This document shows, one piece after another, positions 7,546 to 16,299 of a stretch of 23,177 nucleotides of DNA. Location: the IMG/VR virus record IMGVR_UViG_3300048928_000612, positions 1 through 23,177 of that record; one strand, written 5' to 3'. Source of the DNA: a virus. The position numbers and the translations under genes were made by a program. Position 1 is the first letter of the stretch. Every line of letters begins with the position of its first letter. Below the pieces are notes generated by a model that was not told the DNA's origin, made no database searches, and saw only the letters and a program-made list of their open reading frames with translations.

Positions 7546-10500
7546 TTATTTGTAAATATAAACAGTTTCCCCGCCATTATCACCTACAACATATTTTGAA
7601 ATAAAAGTGTAATAAGCCTCCAAGTCCTGTATCTCATAAGTGTTCTGACCAGTTATGACTGCTACCTTACCATTTGGTAATATGTAATCACCATTAAAAG
7701 AAACAACTACACCAGAAGTAACAGAAGTTGATTTAGTTCCAAGAATGAATATATTAAAATTATCATACGTTCGATGGTAAGGGTCAGAACAAGTTCCATC
7801 GGGAATCGAAATAACTCTATCATTTCCCCAGGCAAGCAAGCGTTGTGTTATTTCATCTTCTGAAATGCAGGCGTCAATCATTTGCGGAACTTCCCAATTA
7901 AAGGCCCTACGCTGTGGCTGGTATGATTCAAGACCGTTTAATACCGTTGTGATTTCCACCTTTGTCTGATCAATTATATTTGCACTGTCTCTACATCTTT
8001 GACCCCAGCTATAAGTAAACTCTGTTGTTGTGGTGGTGTATTCAGCAACCTTGTTTCCACCAACATAAATTTTAATTAGGTAATTCGCTCCATCTGGCAG
8101 TATAAAATCTGCTCCGGTATAATATCCTGTATCGTCATCTTGCGAAGTTATCCCATAGGATTGAAATACTTTGTTTCGGTTCGTCCAATATAATGCTAAA
8201 TCGCCAACAACATTGTCAATCTTTTTAACTTTGTCCTTCTTCCAACAAGCTATTTGAACATGACCTGGAGGAGTTGGTCTTTCAGCTCTCCTTACCGTTG
8301 TTAATTTTACAGCTTTGTCGGGATTAAATACCTCCGAATTTTTATCACTGGCAGTGGTTACATTGTACCCCTCAGTTGTATTCAAGCCTTTTTTACAAAC
8401 TGGACCTCCAGTTGTTACATTAGCGTAAGTTGTTCCTTCGAGGAACCATACCACTTCTTTATTGGCATGAGTCTGGGGTACAGTATCATAAACGCCTCTG
8501 ATTAATCCGCCTAATCGCCAATTACCATTTTCAATTCTTGTAATGCTGCTCCAAGCTATTATTTCATCACCAATAACAATTAATTTTCTGCCATTCCTAG
8601 CCGCTGTAATATCTGGTGCTCCGTTAGATAAAGTCGCTGAATCTAACTTATCCAGTCCATATAAATTAACTAATTCTATTCCAACCATATCTACGCTATC
8701 AGTAAATTCTGCATAATCGTAAACCAAAACACCAGCGGGTGTCCAATTCGTCATGCTATTTGTACTAGTCCATCCAATTGGCGCTTTATCCCTCCACACT
8801 GTCCATTTCACAGTATTCACATCGGGCTTTGCTACTAAAGCATATACATATGTATCACCATCTGGAATCAGTTCATAAGGCATTTCCATGTATTTAAAAT
8901 ATTGAGCACCCGTCGGATATTTATCCTCCAGGTGCCAATTCGTAGAGCCTGAGAATCCATAATCCGCTTTTCCTAAGCCGAATAAATCCTCAATAAATTC
9001 AATTGTTATCTTTCCATCAACATAATCTCCGAGGTCTATATCAGTAACACGAATTAGTAAGTTTGATACTCCGTAAGGCTCCCAATTAAGAACTGCAACA
9101 TCACCAGTTCGTAAACTATATAATGTTCTGTCACCCTCTATTGAACCTGTTGCCAACGGATAACCTTGTTGATAGGATTCACGCTTAGCTGCCCATAGCG
9201 CATTTTCCGCTATTGTAAAATATGGATAATCATAGGTTTTCGTAACTTTGTTTCCTTCTGCTAATTCAATGATGGAAGGGTCGTTATCATTTATGGAGCT
9301 TTGCTCATATTGTGCCTTCCTATCCGTGTACGTGACACTGATCTCACTTACTGTTTCCCGCCAATCCAATCGATTAAATGTGATCTTGCTGCAATTTGTG
9401 TTATCCATAACAACAAGCTTTGAAATATCATAATCATCCCTAATGAGCTTATAGGTCAATTTACCCGTTTGTGGATCTTGATACCTAACCATGTTAATAT
9501 GGTCACATATAGCATCGATGACAGTCCGAGCGGCTGCTTTATTGGCTATGGTAACAGTAAGACCTAGTCCCTCTTTTTTAAGCACTTCACCAGCGGCTTT
9601 CAGAGAATCAACGTCAATGGTATCATCTGTTTGGCCAAGGCCCCAGTTATTATTTTTATGGATTTCATATAAAATTTCAGCAGGATTTGCATCTTCACCA
9701 ATTGCACCAAACCCCAATCGATCTGGAATAAATTGCATTTCATACCACGTTTCTGGAATGTTTGGCTGTTTTCCAACGTAAGAAGTTGGTACAACTACCG
9801 AAACATAGGGTCTATACGCTGGAGTTAAACCACGCAGTTCTTCTTGCACACTTGTGGCACTCATTTGACTAATCATCCACGGGTCTGCTATTTGATCTTT
9901 GCCACCAAGGTACACATGAAGCTCTCCTATGAATCCACCATTTTCGTCAACACCGCCAAATAGGTCTTCATCATTTATGCTTGCTACGAATGAACTGGGA
10001 GTATGAGCTTCAATAGCCTCATCCCCTTCCCAACATTTTTCCTGCCCCATCCAAATCGTACGAATTCTCATACCTGGATTTGACCAGCACACTAACTGTT
10101 GATACCCTAAATAATATTTGAAGCCTTTTTGCATGGTGGTCTTTAAATTTCTACCGTTGATAAGCCACATCAGCAACCAATTAAATAAGGCGTTCATAAG
10201 AGGACCGCCTAAATCATCTTTGTAAGTGCCTCCTACTGATTCACCAGTAGCATTCACTGTTACTGGGCCTGCAGAGTTTCCGCCCGTTCCTGTGGTTTTT
10301 GTTATGGCTGGAGTTGCTTGATGTCCTGTTATAGGCGCAGCTATGTAGTTCATAATTAGTGCAAAAACAAGAGGCCACGCTGAAAAATTTGCATGTGCTG
10401 CATATGTTTCTGTATACTTGTCTGCCCTAAAATCACCATAAAATATGGTAAGCGGTGACTTAATCAAAGCTCTGCCAATTACAACAGGAATTGGCGTTCC

Positions 10501-10632
10501 TGTGTTTGTTTCGGTAAGTGATAACTCTTCTGGCTTAGAATCCGATTGGTCATTGCTGCCAGTGTTGCCACCATTTAAAGCCCATAGAGCCAAACTCGAT
10601 ATTGACCAACCTACCCAGGGATTCATTGACAT
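7546..10632 (-). CDS. Tail tip / central fibre protein, gpJ- and GTA-megatron-like
   Basis: This is a 1028-residue protein. The N-terminal GTPIPVVIGRALIKSPLTIFYGDF motif region (residues 45-68) is the usual start of lambda gpJ and GTA TIM-barrel type tip proteins. The middle (about 330-560) carries the phage-tail_3-like HDII/HDIII region, with the motifs DIDLGDYVDGKITIEFIEDLFG and LRTGDVAVLNWEPYGV. Residues ~690-740 have RKLIVIGDEIIAW and RLGGLIRGVYDT, also typical of this family. These proteins close the tail tip and form the host-contacting central spike. Two hydrophobic stretches occur near the N-terminus (about 85-103 and 141-160). The gene starts 15 nt after the hub gene, with AAGGTG as ribosome binding site. 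No NlpC/P60 gene separates hub and tip, unlike lambda and GTAs. Confidence 0.82.
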   Translation of the reverse strand: MSMNPWVGWSISSLALWALNGGNTGSNDQSDSKPEELSLTETNTGTPIPVVIGRALIKSPLTIFYGDFRADKYTETYAAHANFSAWPLVFALIMNYIAAPITGHQATPAITKTTGTGGNSAGPVTVNATGESVGGTYKDDLGGPLMNALFNWLLMWLINGRNLKTTMQKGFKYYLGYQQLVCWSNPGMRIRTIWMGQEKCWEGDEAIEAHTPSSFVASINDEDLFGGVDENGGFIGELHVYLGGKDQIADPWMISQMSATSVQEELRGLTPAYRPYVSVVVPTSYVGKQPNIPETWYEMQFIPDRLGFGAIGEDANPAEILYEIHKNNNWGLGQTDDTIDVDSLKAAGEVLKKEGLGLTVTIANKAAARTVIDAICDHINMVRYQDPQTGKLTYKLIRDDYDISKLVVMDNTNCSKITFNRLDWRETVSEISVTYTDRKAQYEQSSINDNDPSIIELAEGNKVTKTYDYPYFTIAENALWAAKRESYQQGYPLATGSIEGDRTLYSLRTGDVAVLNWEPYGVSNLLIRVTDIDLGDYVDGKITIEFIEDLFGLGKADYGFSGSTNWHLEDKYPTGAQYFKYMEMPYELIPDGDTYVYALVAKPDVNTVKWTVWRDKAPIGWTSTNSMTNWTPAGVLVYDYAEFTDSVDMVGIELVNLYGLDKLDSATLSNGAPDITAARNGRKLIVIGDEIIAWSSITRIENGNWRLGGLIRGVYDTVPQTHANKEVVWFLEGTTYANVTTGGPVCKKGLNTTEGYNVTTASDKNSEVFNPDKAVKLTTVRRAERPTPPGHVQIACWKKDKVKKIDNVVGDLALYWTNRNKVFQSYGITSQDDDTGYYTGADFILPDGANYLIKIYVGGNKVAEYTTTTTEFTYSWGQRCRDSANIIDQTKVEITTVLNGLESYQPQRRAFNWEVPQMIDACISEDEITQRLLAWGNDRVISIPDGTCSDPYHRTYDNFNIFILGTKSTSVTSGVVVSFNGDYILPNGKVAVITGQNTYEIQDLEAYYTFISKYVVGDNGGETVYIYK

Positions 10633-10647
10633 ATCATGTCACCTTCT

Positions 10648-11544
10648 TTACATTGAAATCGTTCCTACAAATCCGTCAGTGTCGCGTTGCACAATTTGGG
10701 AATCAACCCAATACACACCACGCCCCACATTTTTATGTTGTGGATTTGCAGGAGGGACATAGGGACAACCCGTAAAATTTAATGAGTTATTAAATCGTTT
10801 AGCACAAGTTCCGAAAAGGTGGTCACACCCTGGTGAAACAATTGCATCATTTCTAGGCGTTTCAATAAAGGGGTACTTTACTCTTATCCTATTTCCTACG
10901 TGCTCTACTATCATTCTTGAACTCTGCTTAAATCTTAATATTCCGTTTACAAAATATCCGTCAGGATAATTGGCAAATGTTTCGCAATAGATATCTAACC
11001 CAGTTACTCTGTCAATGAAGATAGGTATTTTCCAATCTTCTTCAACAAGTTGGCAATTGTGATCATAAATTACACTATTGCAATAGAATTGCCGCATTCC
11101 ATTTGGAATCTCTTTATTGACCCAACTTTCCAATTTAACAGTCAATACACACTCAGAATCTTCAAAGGAAGCCTGGCCAACTCGCCCTGCAAATATTACA
11201 TCTCGTTTTTCCTTATCCTGCTCATGGAAGCGGTATATGGTAAGAACAACAGGGCCTTCAGGTGGAAATCCCTGAAATAATTTAGCAACCGCATTATCTT
11301 TTGACACTGTAATCGATAAGGCTGACGAGTCACCTTTGCTAGCCGGTTTTATTCCTTCCCTCTGAATATATTCAGCAAAATATGTTTCCGTTCTGGTTAA
11401 CCCATCTTCAATAAGTGTGAGCATTACATCATCATGGTGTGACGTATAAAAGTACTTTCCAATATCGTATGTAAATTTATAACACTCTATTGGCTGACCA
11501 TCCTGCTGAGAAAATTCATAATTTCCTATATTCGTATTAGCCAC
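10648..11544 (-). CDS. Tail hub protein, DUF2163/Phage_BR0599 family, putative Fe-S site
   Basis: This 298-residue protein has a DUF2163-like N-terminal half (FAGRVGQASFEDSECVLTVKLESW) and a BR0599-like C-terminal half with the diagnostic PGCDHLFGTCAKRFNNSLNFTGC region, where the family has C.......C...F.N..NF.G.P..P. Cys155, Cys164, Cys240 and Cys247 are placed like the cysteines that hold an iron-sulphur cluster in hub proteins of the Rhodobacter GTA and lambda gpL. It should form the ring that joins the tail tube to the tip protein encoded next. GTG start: its first base overlaps the stop codon of the upstream gene by 1 nt, and GGAGGTGG lies 7 nt before. Cluster binding is by homology and not shown by the sequence alone. 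Confidence 0.85.
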   Translation of the reverse strand: MANTNIGNYEFSQQDGQPIECYKFTYDIGKYFYTSHHDDVMLTLIEDGLTRTETYFAEYIQREGIKPASKGDSSALSITVSKDNAVAKLFQGFPPEGPVVLTIYRFHEQDKEKRDVIFAGRVGQASFEDSECVLTVKLESWVNKEIPNGMRQFYCNSVIYDHNCQLVEEDWKIPIFIDRVTGLDIYCETFANYPDGYFVNGILRFKQSSRMIVEHVGNRIRVKYPFIETPRNDAIVSPGCDHLFGTCAKRFNNSLNFTGCPYVPPANPQHKNVGRGVYWVDSQIVQRDTDGFVGTISM

Positions 11545-12755
11545 TACTGCACCACCTCCGCTAATGTAAATGAGGTTGTGGCGACGCTTACTGTATCATA
11601 ATCAGTAACCATCGTATCACTATCAAGCCGATATCTACATAAGTAACTGATCATAGAAACACTGTTAACATCAATGGGTCTGGTCAATGGCTTGGCTAAC
11701 ATGATCCTGCCATATTCTCCAGTTGCATCTGTGGAATAGCCTGCAATTTCTATAATCTCAGCCGTTGTATCTTTGTAAAATACAATGGCTTTACTTCTGT
11801 TCTTTATATTGGCAAAATACCTCCAATACATCGAATATTTGGTTATAATATTCATTGCGCCAGCTGGACAATCATAGACTGGTTCTATATCATTTAGCCA
11901 GGTTGGAGCATAGAAGGAATGCAGCCTGCCTTTTTTATTGATAAAGAATCTTTGCATATTATTTATTTCAACACGACTTGTCATAATGTACTCAATTTGA
12001 CGTGTTTCTGTTGGTTCATTACTCTTTAAATCATATCGGAATATGCCAGTCTTATTATCAAGCCGATTGGCGTTTCGGTTAAAATTAGCACTTATATCAC
12101 TGGCCCATGTTGGGGGCTTCATAAACAATTCAAAACCGAGGTAGGTTGCTGGTAAATTGCTTCCATAAAGTTTTGCCTCTGGTTCATAGCGGTCACTCAA
12201 GCCACTGGGAAACAAGGGCGCTTCGGCTTCTTTCATCATTTCGACGGTTATATTTAAAGAGGTCCCACTTCCAATGAAATTACTATAACTTGCTGATTGG
12301 GACAAGCACCCCCAAGCAACAGGCGCAATGACGCCAGCTCCCCCCTTCCAATCTGTTTCAATTTGTTTACCTAATGCAATAATTCCAACAATTGATAATG
12401 CACTGATTGGGAAGTACGTACCTCCGTAGTCATCATTTCGCCATAAAATTGCACCACTGCACCCACGATATTGCCACAAATTATCAACAGGTATTTCAAG
12501 GTTAGCATTTCCTTCATAAAACTGCTCTGTCACTTGATATGCGGCGTGCCACATTGGGATTTGAAAAATCTGTGTTTGTTGGTTATACACTAAAGATCGT
12601 AGATATTGGCTTTGTCGTGTTTCGGTACCAATATAATCATAAGAAATACTTCTTCTGGGTCTTGTTCGTAATGCAGCACGTTGTTCTGAATTATCCCAGG
12701 CAGTGTGTATCTGCGTAAGAAATTCAAGAGTTTCTGATATTTTTTCTTTACTCAC
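11544..12755 (-). CDS. Distal tail protein (DUF2460/BR0599-related)
   Basis: This is a 403-residue protein. The GTG at 12755 is preferred over an in-frame TTG at 12785, because a GGTGGGGGT site lies about 7 nt before the GTG. Residues ~252-290 read RQIEYIMTS, then F.NKKGRLHSFYAPTWLNDI. This matches the (R)QIE......F...(R)GR..SF(W/Y).P.W..D block of distal-tail proteins encoded before DUF2163 hubs in Pseudomonas siphophages and gene transfer agents. The probable role is the ring between the tube and the hub. It is followed directly by the hub gene (1-nt overlap) and preceded by a gene ending 4 nt upstream, so translation is probably coupled. There is no enzymatic motif. Confidence 0.65.
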   Translation of the reverse strand: MSKEKISETLEFLTQIHTAWDNSEQRAALRTRPRRSISYDYIGTETRQSQYLRSLVYNQQTQIFQIPMWHAAYQVTEQFYEGNANLEIPVDNLWQYRGCSGAILWRNDDYGGTYFPISALSIVGIIALGKQIETDWKGGAGVIAPVAWGCLSQSASYSNFIGSGTSLNITVEMMKEAEAPLFPSGLSDRYEPEAKLYGSNLPATYLGFELFMKPPTWASDISANFNRNANRLDNKTGIFRYDLKSNEPTETRQIEYIMTSRVEINNMQRFFINKKGRLHSFYAPTWLNDIEPVYDCPAGAMNIITKYSMYWRYFANIKNRSKAIVFYKDTTAEIIEIAGYSTDATGEYGRIMLAKPLTRPIDVNSVSMISYLCRYRLDSDTMVTDYDTVSVATTSFTLAEVVQ

Positions 12756-12759
12756 GTCA

Positions 12760-13623
12760 TTACCCCCACCACGGCGATAAGTCAAATATTCTATCTCTGT
12801 TGACTACCACACCACTACTACCATACCATTGCCACATTTTCCAAAGCATCCAAGGCTCAAAAGCTGATTTGGAACCATTCATAATGGAAGCAAATATGCA
12901 TATCATCAGGAGATTCCCAACATCAGCCATTTCTGCAACTGCTTCACGATATTCCTTTTCACCTAAAGAGTTCAAATCCATTTTTGAAAATTCAGCAGCA
13001 AAATTACCAGTCGCAGAGAGTGAAGTTGTTTTAGCCAATATAATTGCTTTTATACAACTAGTCACATCCATGTCTACTAAAGTATCATCATGACCAGAAA
13101 TTGTTACCTTATCAACCAACATCTCAAAATTCGCATGCATTTCATCTTTTAGATATTTATCAAACTCACCCCAAAGGTATTCAACCATGTACCCCACTGG
13201 TCTAAGGTGCACTGGGCCATATCCATGTTTATATCGCCAAGCAAGTAAAAAAGAATCATTCTCCCATTTACCAGATATGTGTATTGCAAATTGAGGACTC
13301 TCAAATATATCCCAAGTTATTCCCAAATCGCTAATTGTCTTAGCATTAAAAACAGTGCGATTACCTAAATTATCAGTTACAGTAAAATCATAATTTTTTA
13401 TTTCCCACAAATAAGTCCAACCAGCTTGAAGTCCGTTATATTTTATTGTTGTGTTGTCTCCCCACTTTAAACTCAGGCTTCCCAATTCATCCCATGTCAT
13501 TGTTCCGCCAGTAAAGTATTTGAAGTCCATTCCAACATGTCCAAGATGCATTAATTTTACAGAGAAAAAAGGGAGAGGAGGGTTACGGAATTTCTCACTT
13601 TGCCCTATCCCGTACAAACCCAT
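12760..13623 (-). CDS. Tail-module protein of unknown function
   Basis: This 287-residue protein starts at MGLYGIG, with GGTGGAG 8 nt upstream. An in-frame ATG at 13650 with an AAGGGGGGG site is the alternative and would add 9 residues. The N-terminal ~100 residues are beta-rich (GGTMTWDELGSLSLKWGDNTT, YLWEIKNYDFTVTDNLGNRTVF). The C-terminal half is helical and contains AEFSKMDLNSLGEKEYREAVAEMADV and an Trp-rich end (EPWMLWKMWQWYG). I recognise no family. It lies between the paralogous structural proteins and the distal tail protein, ending 4 nt before the latter, so it is very likely part of the tail. The Trp-rich segment could be a packing or membrane-interface helix. Confidence 0.6.
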   Translation of the reverse strand: MGLYGIGQSEKFRNPPLPFFSVKLMHLGHVGMDFKYFTGGTMTWDELGSLSLKWGDNTTIKYNGLQAGWTYLWEIKNYDFTVTDNLGNRTVFNAKTISDLGITWDIFESPQFAIHISGKWENDSFLLAWRYKHGYGPVHLRPVGYMVEYLWGEFDKYLKDEMHANFEMLVDKVTISGHDDTLVDMDVTSCIKAIILAKTTSLSATGNFAAEFSKMDLNSLGEKEYREAVAEMADVGNLLMICIFASIMNGSKSAFEPWMLWKMWQWYGSSGVVVNRDRIFDLSPWWG

Positions 13624-13665
13624 TTGGATTTCTCCACCCCTAGTAATCATATACCGCGCCCCCCC

Positions 13666-14805
13666 TTACTGCTTAATACTTATTCCATCATATCCGAATA
13701 GACCAATTCTATGAACATGCGGGAAAACTTGATGTAAATTACCACTCAATGGATAGCTTATTTCATATAATTGCCCAGGAGCTACATTTCTCATTGATAT
13801 TGCATACATGCCTGGCACATACCCAACCTGACTAAAATTCTTCAATGCATCGGGGTCACGAAGCACATATAATGCCATCGGAAGGTTTACACTTATGCAA
13901 TTCAGTGTATTAACATTTCTGCCTATATCAGTCATCGTTTGGCTTTGCAAATAGCCGTAATGGGGTACTTTAGGAAACCATGAGGTAGTTAAACAATCAA
14001 GATTAGTTACTCCCATAGCTAACATTTTACCAGTGTAACAAGCCGCTGGACTAGCATCATTTGCACCACCACTCGCCCATAATACGGAATGTGATCTTGA
14101 TGGTGCGGCATCAATGTCACACCTCAAAAATGTGCTTGCATATTTAGACATTCCGAATAAGTGATTACTTTCCGCTTCTATTTGTGACATAGCCCAAGAG
14201 CTTGGGAACATCCTAACACTGTTCCTACTTCCAGAATATAACGTACCGCCAATCCATCCGCCAACCTTATTCGTCATTGCAACTGCTAGATGTTGAAAGT
14301 ACCCTGGCTCCAATTCTAAACTAAATACCAACAACTCTGCTGGGTCACTACTTGAATTACAATACAATCTATAATTTGCGTCTTGTTTTACGGGTATTCC
14401 AACCCCAATTACTTCTTGCGTAGCTGCTAATTTCGTAGCATTTGGCTGATCGTACCAATAACCACTTACTGGATTTGCACTATATTGTGTAGCACAAACA
14501 AGACCGATACCATAACATGATGCTGCGGCAGTTAGGGCGGCTGTGGATGCACCCGTAGTAGGATTTGTAATAGTCATTCCAGTGTGAGTTTCAAAAATCT
14601 CTTTACCATTAGCACTTCTAAAATGTGCAAATATTTCTCCTTTTTGGATTGACAGCCGTTTGCCATCCGTTACGCCTTCACCATCTATTGATAAGTCTGG
14701 TGTGAGATTTTCTAATACTGTCCAACCATGCAAAAGCACAAAATCTCGCATTTTTTCAAGTACATCATCTGGACCTGCTAAATTTTCGTAGATTTGATAA
14801 GCCAT
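13666..14805 (-). CDS. Paralogous tail structural protein, copy 3 (divergent)
   Basis: This 379-residue protein shares the general plan of the other copies, weakly. The N-terminal block M.DFVL.HGWTVLENL...I.GEG.TDGKRLSIQ corresponds to the GW...G..G.K block of copies 4 and 5. A middle strand FSLELEPGYFQHLAVAM and a GGWIGGTLYSGSRNS stretch take the place of the PYP...GS block in copy 1. It differs in having an Ala-rich segment (TTGASTAALTAAASCYGIG) and ending in a His-rich stretch (LHQVFPHVHRIGLFGYDG). Strong GGAGGATT site before the ATG; the upstream gene stops 4 nt earlier. No catalytic motif. Membership in the paralogous family is the least certain of the five. Confidence 0.55.
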   Translation of the reverse strand: MAYQIYENLAGPDDVLEKMRDFVLLHGWTVLENLTPDLSIDGEGVTDGKRLSIQKGEIFAHFRSANGKEIFETHTGMTITNPTTGASTAALTAAASCYGIGLVCATQYSANPVSGYWYDQPNATKLAATQEVIGVGIPVKQDANYRLYCNSSSDPAELLVFSLELEPGYFQHLAVAMTNKVGGWIGGTLYSGSRNSVRMFPSSWAMSQIEAESNHLFGMSKYASTFLRCDIDAAPSRSHSVLWASGGANDASPAACYTGKMLAMGVTNLDCLTTSWFPKVPHYGYLQSQTMTDIGRNVNTLNCISVNLPMALYVLRDPDALKNFSQVGYVPGMYAISMRNVAPGQLYEISYPLSGNLHQVFPHVHRIGLFGYDGISIKQ

Positions 14806-14808
14806 TTT

Positions 14809-16287
14809 TTAATCCTCCAATCTTATAATACAATTCATTGTATTAGATATTTTTTCTATTCTTGTTTGCAAAGCCAATAAAGCCGCACTGTCCATAACTC
14901 TGTGCAAGCCATGGGGTATATGGAATTTGCGAGTTTCCCAAGTATTGGGCAATACAAGATGCAGCTTCCCATTAATGCGCTGTTTTCCATATCTCGCAAC
15001 TCTATTACTAGTCCAGTACATTCTCCACAACTTGCCTAATACGTTATTTGTACTTGTATGAGGATTCTTCTGTACGAATTCAATTGGTTCTAATTGGTAT
15101 GTATTTTTTATGTCACCATCTTGATGATATATGTTAGCGGTGTCACTCAAGTTTGTGTAAGTTGGTCTAATATAGTTATTCATTTTAGACGGTTGCTCTG
15201 GTTCTTTATTTACTACTTGGTAAGGAGGCTCACCACTATAATAATTCTCAGTTACAAGTTCTTTTCTAATGGCATAATTGTAGAAGGATTGCCAGGTTCC
15301 ATCCGGCAGCATAACCTGTGCTTGCGAAACTGCTTGATCGTCTGACCAACTTGCCGAACCATCCCAATAGGTGGAAGCGAATAAGACATTTCCATGCGTT
15401 AATAACCAGTTTCTCGGACTATAATCAAATTTGCACCCAGCTTCCCAAGTGTAGTATTGAGCGTTATAGTATCGATACGGCTCTATCACTGGCATAACAC
15501 CAGAAGTACCACCGATTATGCAAGCTGGGAAAGCATATTCATTAGGCTTATGGTAAGGTTCAAAAAATCCGGCATTAACGACTTCCCAAAATCCACCATT
15601 ATTTATGGTTATAATTATTCTATGTCGGTCTTTTATTATCCAAAATTCAGCCAATCCATCAACAAAACCACCTACGTCTATCCCTATAGCTGGAAATCCT
15701 ACACCAGGGTAAGTTGGGGGAGAGAAATTTGTTGGATTGTATGTTGTATAACGTGGATTGCGTGCCCAATATTTTATATCTTTTGGTCTTACAGGTTGCG
15801 TTGCCCCACCTGCCTGCTCATGCCAATCCAATCCATCTGAATATTGTTTAAATACACCAAAAAATAGCGCTTGGGAATTACTACTAAATATATCAGGAGA
15901 TGCAAACGTGTAAGTAGTAGGTGCTTCACCAGTTGCAGAGTTATAAACACCAACTGACACATAGTTAGTACCAATAGAAACATTTTTAGTATCGATTGGT
16001 AATCCAAGACCTTTTTTGTTATACACAAATTCCCTAGCGAGTATCTCAGGTTGACAAAACCATTTTGGATAGGTGTCATTTACTCTAAATATTTGGGGCA
16101 TAAGACCAAAGTACTGTTTTTCACCATCTTCCCAACCATGCGCTTTTAATATTGTCCCCTTAGGCCAAGGTTCATTCCTCATAAGTTCCCAAGCATCATC
16201 ACCATGAATTGATTCGTCAGTAGTCCAATCTATTACTTGCTGTATTAAATTGTCCAAACTTGTAGCATGACCATTCAAATATGGCAT
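14809..16287 (-). CDS. Paralogous tail structural protein, copy 2
   Basis: This 492-residue protein is the largest of the paralogous set. The core HRIIITINNGGFWEVVNAGFFEP....NEYAFPACIIGGTSG lines up with SRFILIAQLSTQYECCYVGFMKP....RQYPYPLVVAGS of the next gene upstream (16300-17274). Other shared points are a G.EDGEK..YFGL N-terminal block and an LGK.W.MY/LDGVY-type block near the C-terminus. A C-terminal helical tail (residues ~465-492) follows HIPHGLHRVMDS. It is Pro/Tyr/Trp-rich and has no signal peptide. The ATG follows AAGGTGGTGATAAC. The likely role is a structural virion protein; the specific position on the particle is unknown. Confidence 0.6.
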   Translation of the reverse strand: MPYLNGHATSLDNLIQQVIDWTTDESIHGDDAWELMRNEPWPKGTILKAHGWEDGEKQYFGLMPQIFRVNDTYPKWFCQPEILAREFVYNKKGLGLPIDTKNVSIGTNYVSVGVYNSATGEAPTTYTFASPDIFSSNSQALFFGVFKQYSDGLDWHEQAGGATQPVRPKDIKYWARNPRYTTYNPTNFSPPTYPGVGFPAIGIDVGGFVDGLAEFWIIKDRHRIIITINNGGFWEVVNAGFFEPYHKPNEYAFPACIIGGTSGVMPVIEPYRYYNAQYYTWEAGCKFDYSPRNWLLTHGNVLFASTYWDGSASWSDDQAVSQAQVMLPDGTWQSFYNYAIRKELVTENYYSGEPPYQVVNKEPEQPSKMNNYIRPTYTNLSDTANIYHQDGDIKNTYQLEPIEFVQKNPHTSTNNVLGKLWRMYWTSNRVARYGKQRINGKLHLVLPNTWETRKFHIPHGLHRVMDSAALLALQTRIEKISNTMNCIIRLED

Positions 16288-16299
16288 GTTATCACCACC

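Noticed and set aside
9491-9781. Plus-strand 96-codon frame inside the tip gene
   Set aside because: Shadow of the tip protein; no domain-like sequence and no ribosome binding site.
15789-16079. Minus-strand 96-codon frame inside copy 2 of the paralog family
   Set aside because: Out of frame with a gene carrying the family core motif; no ribosome binding site.
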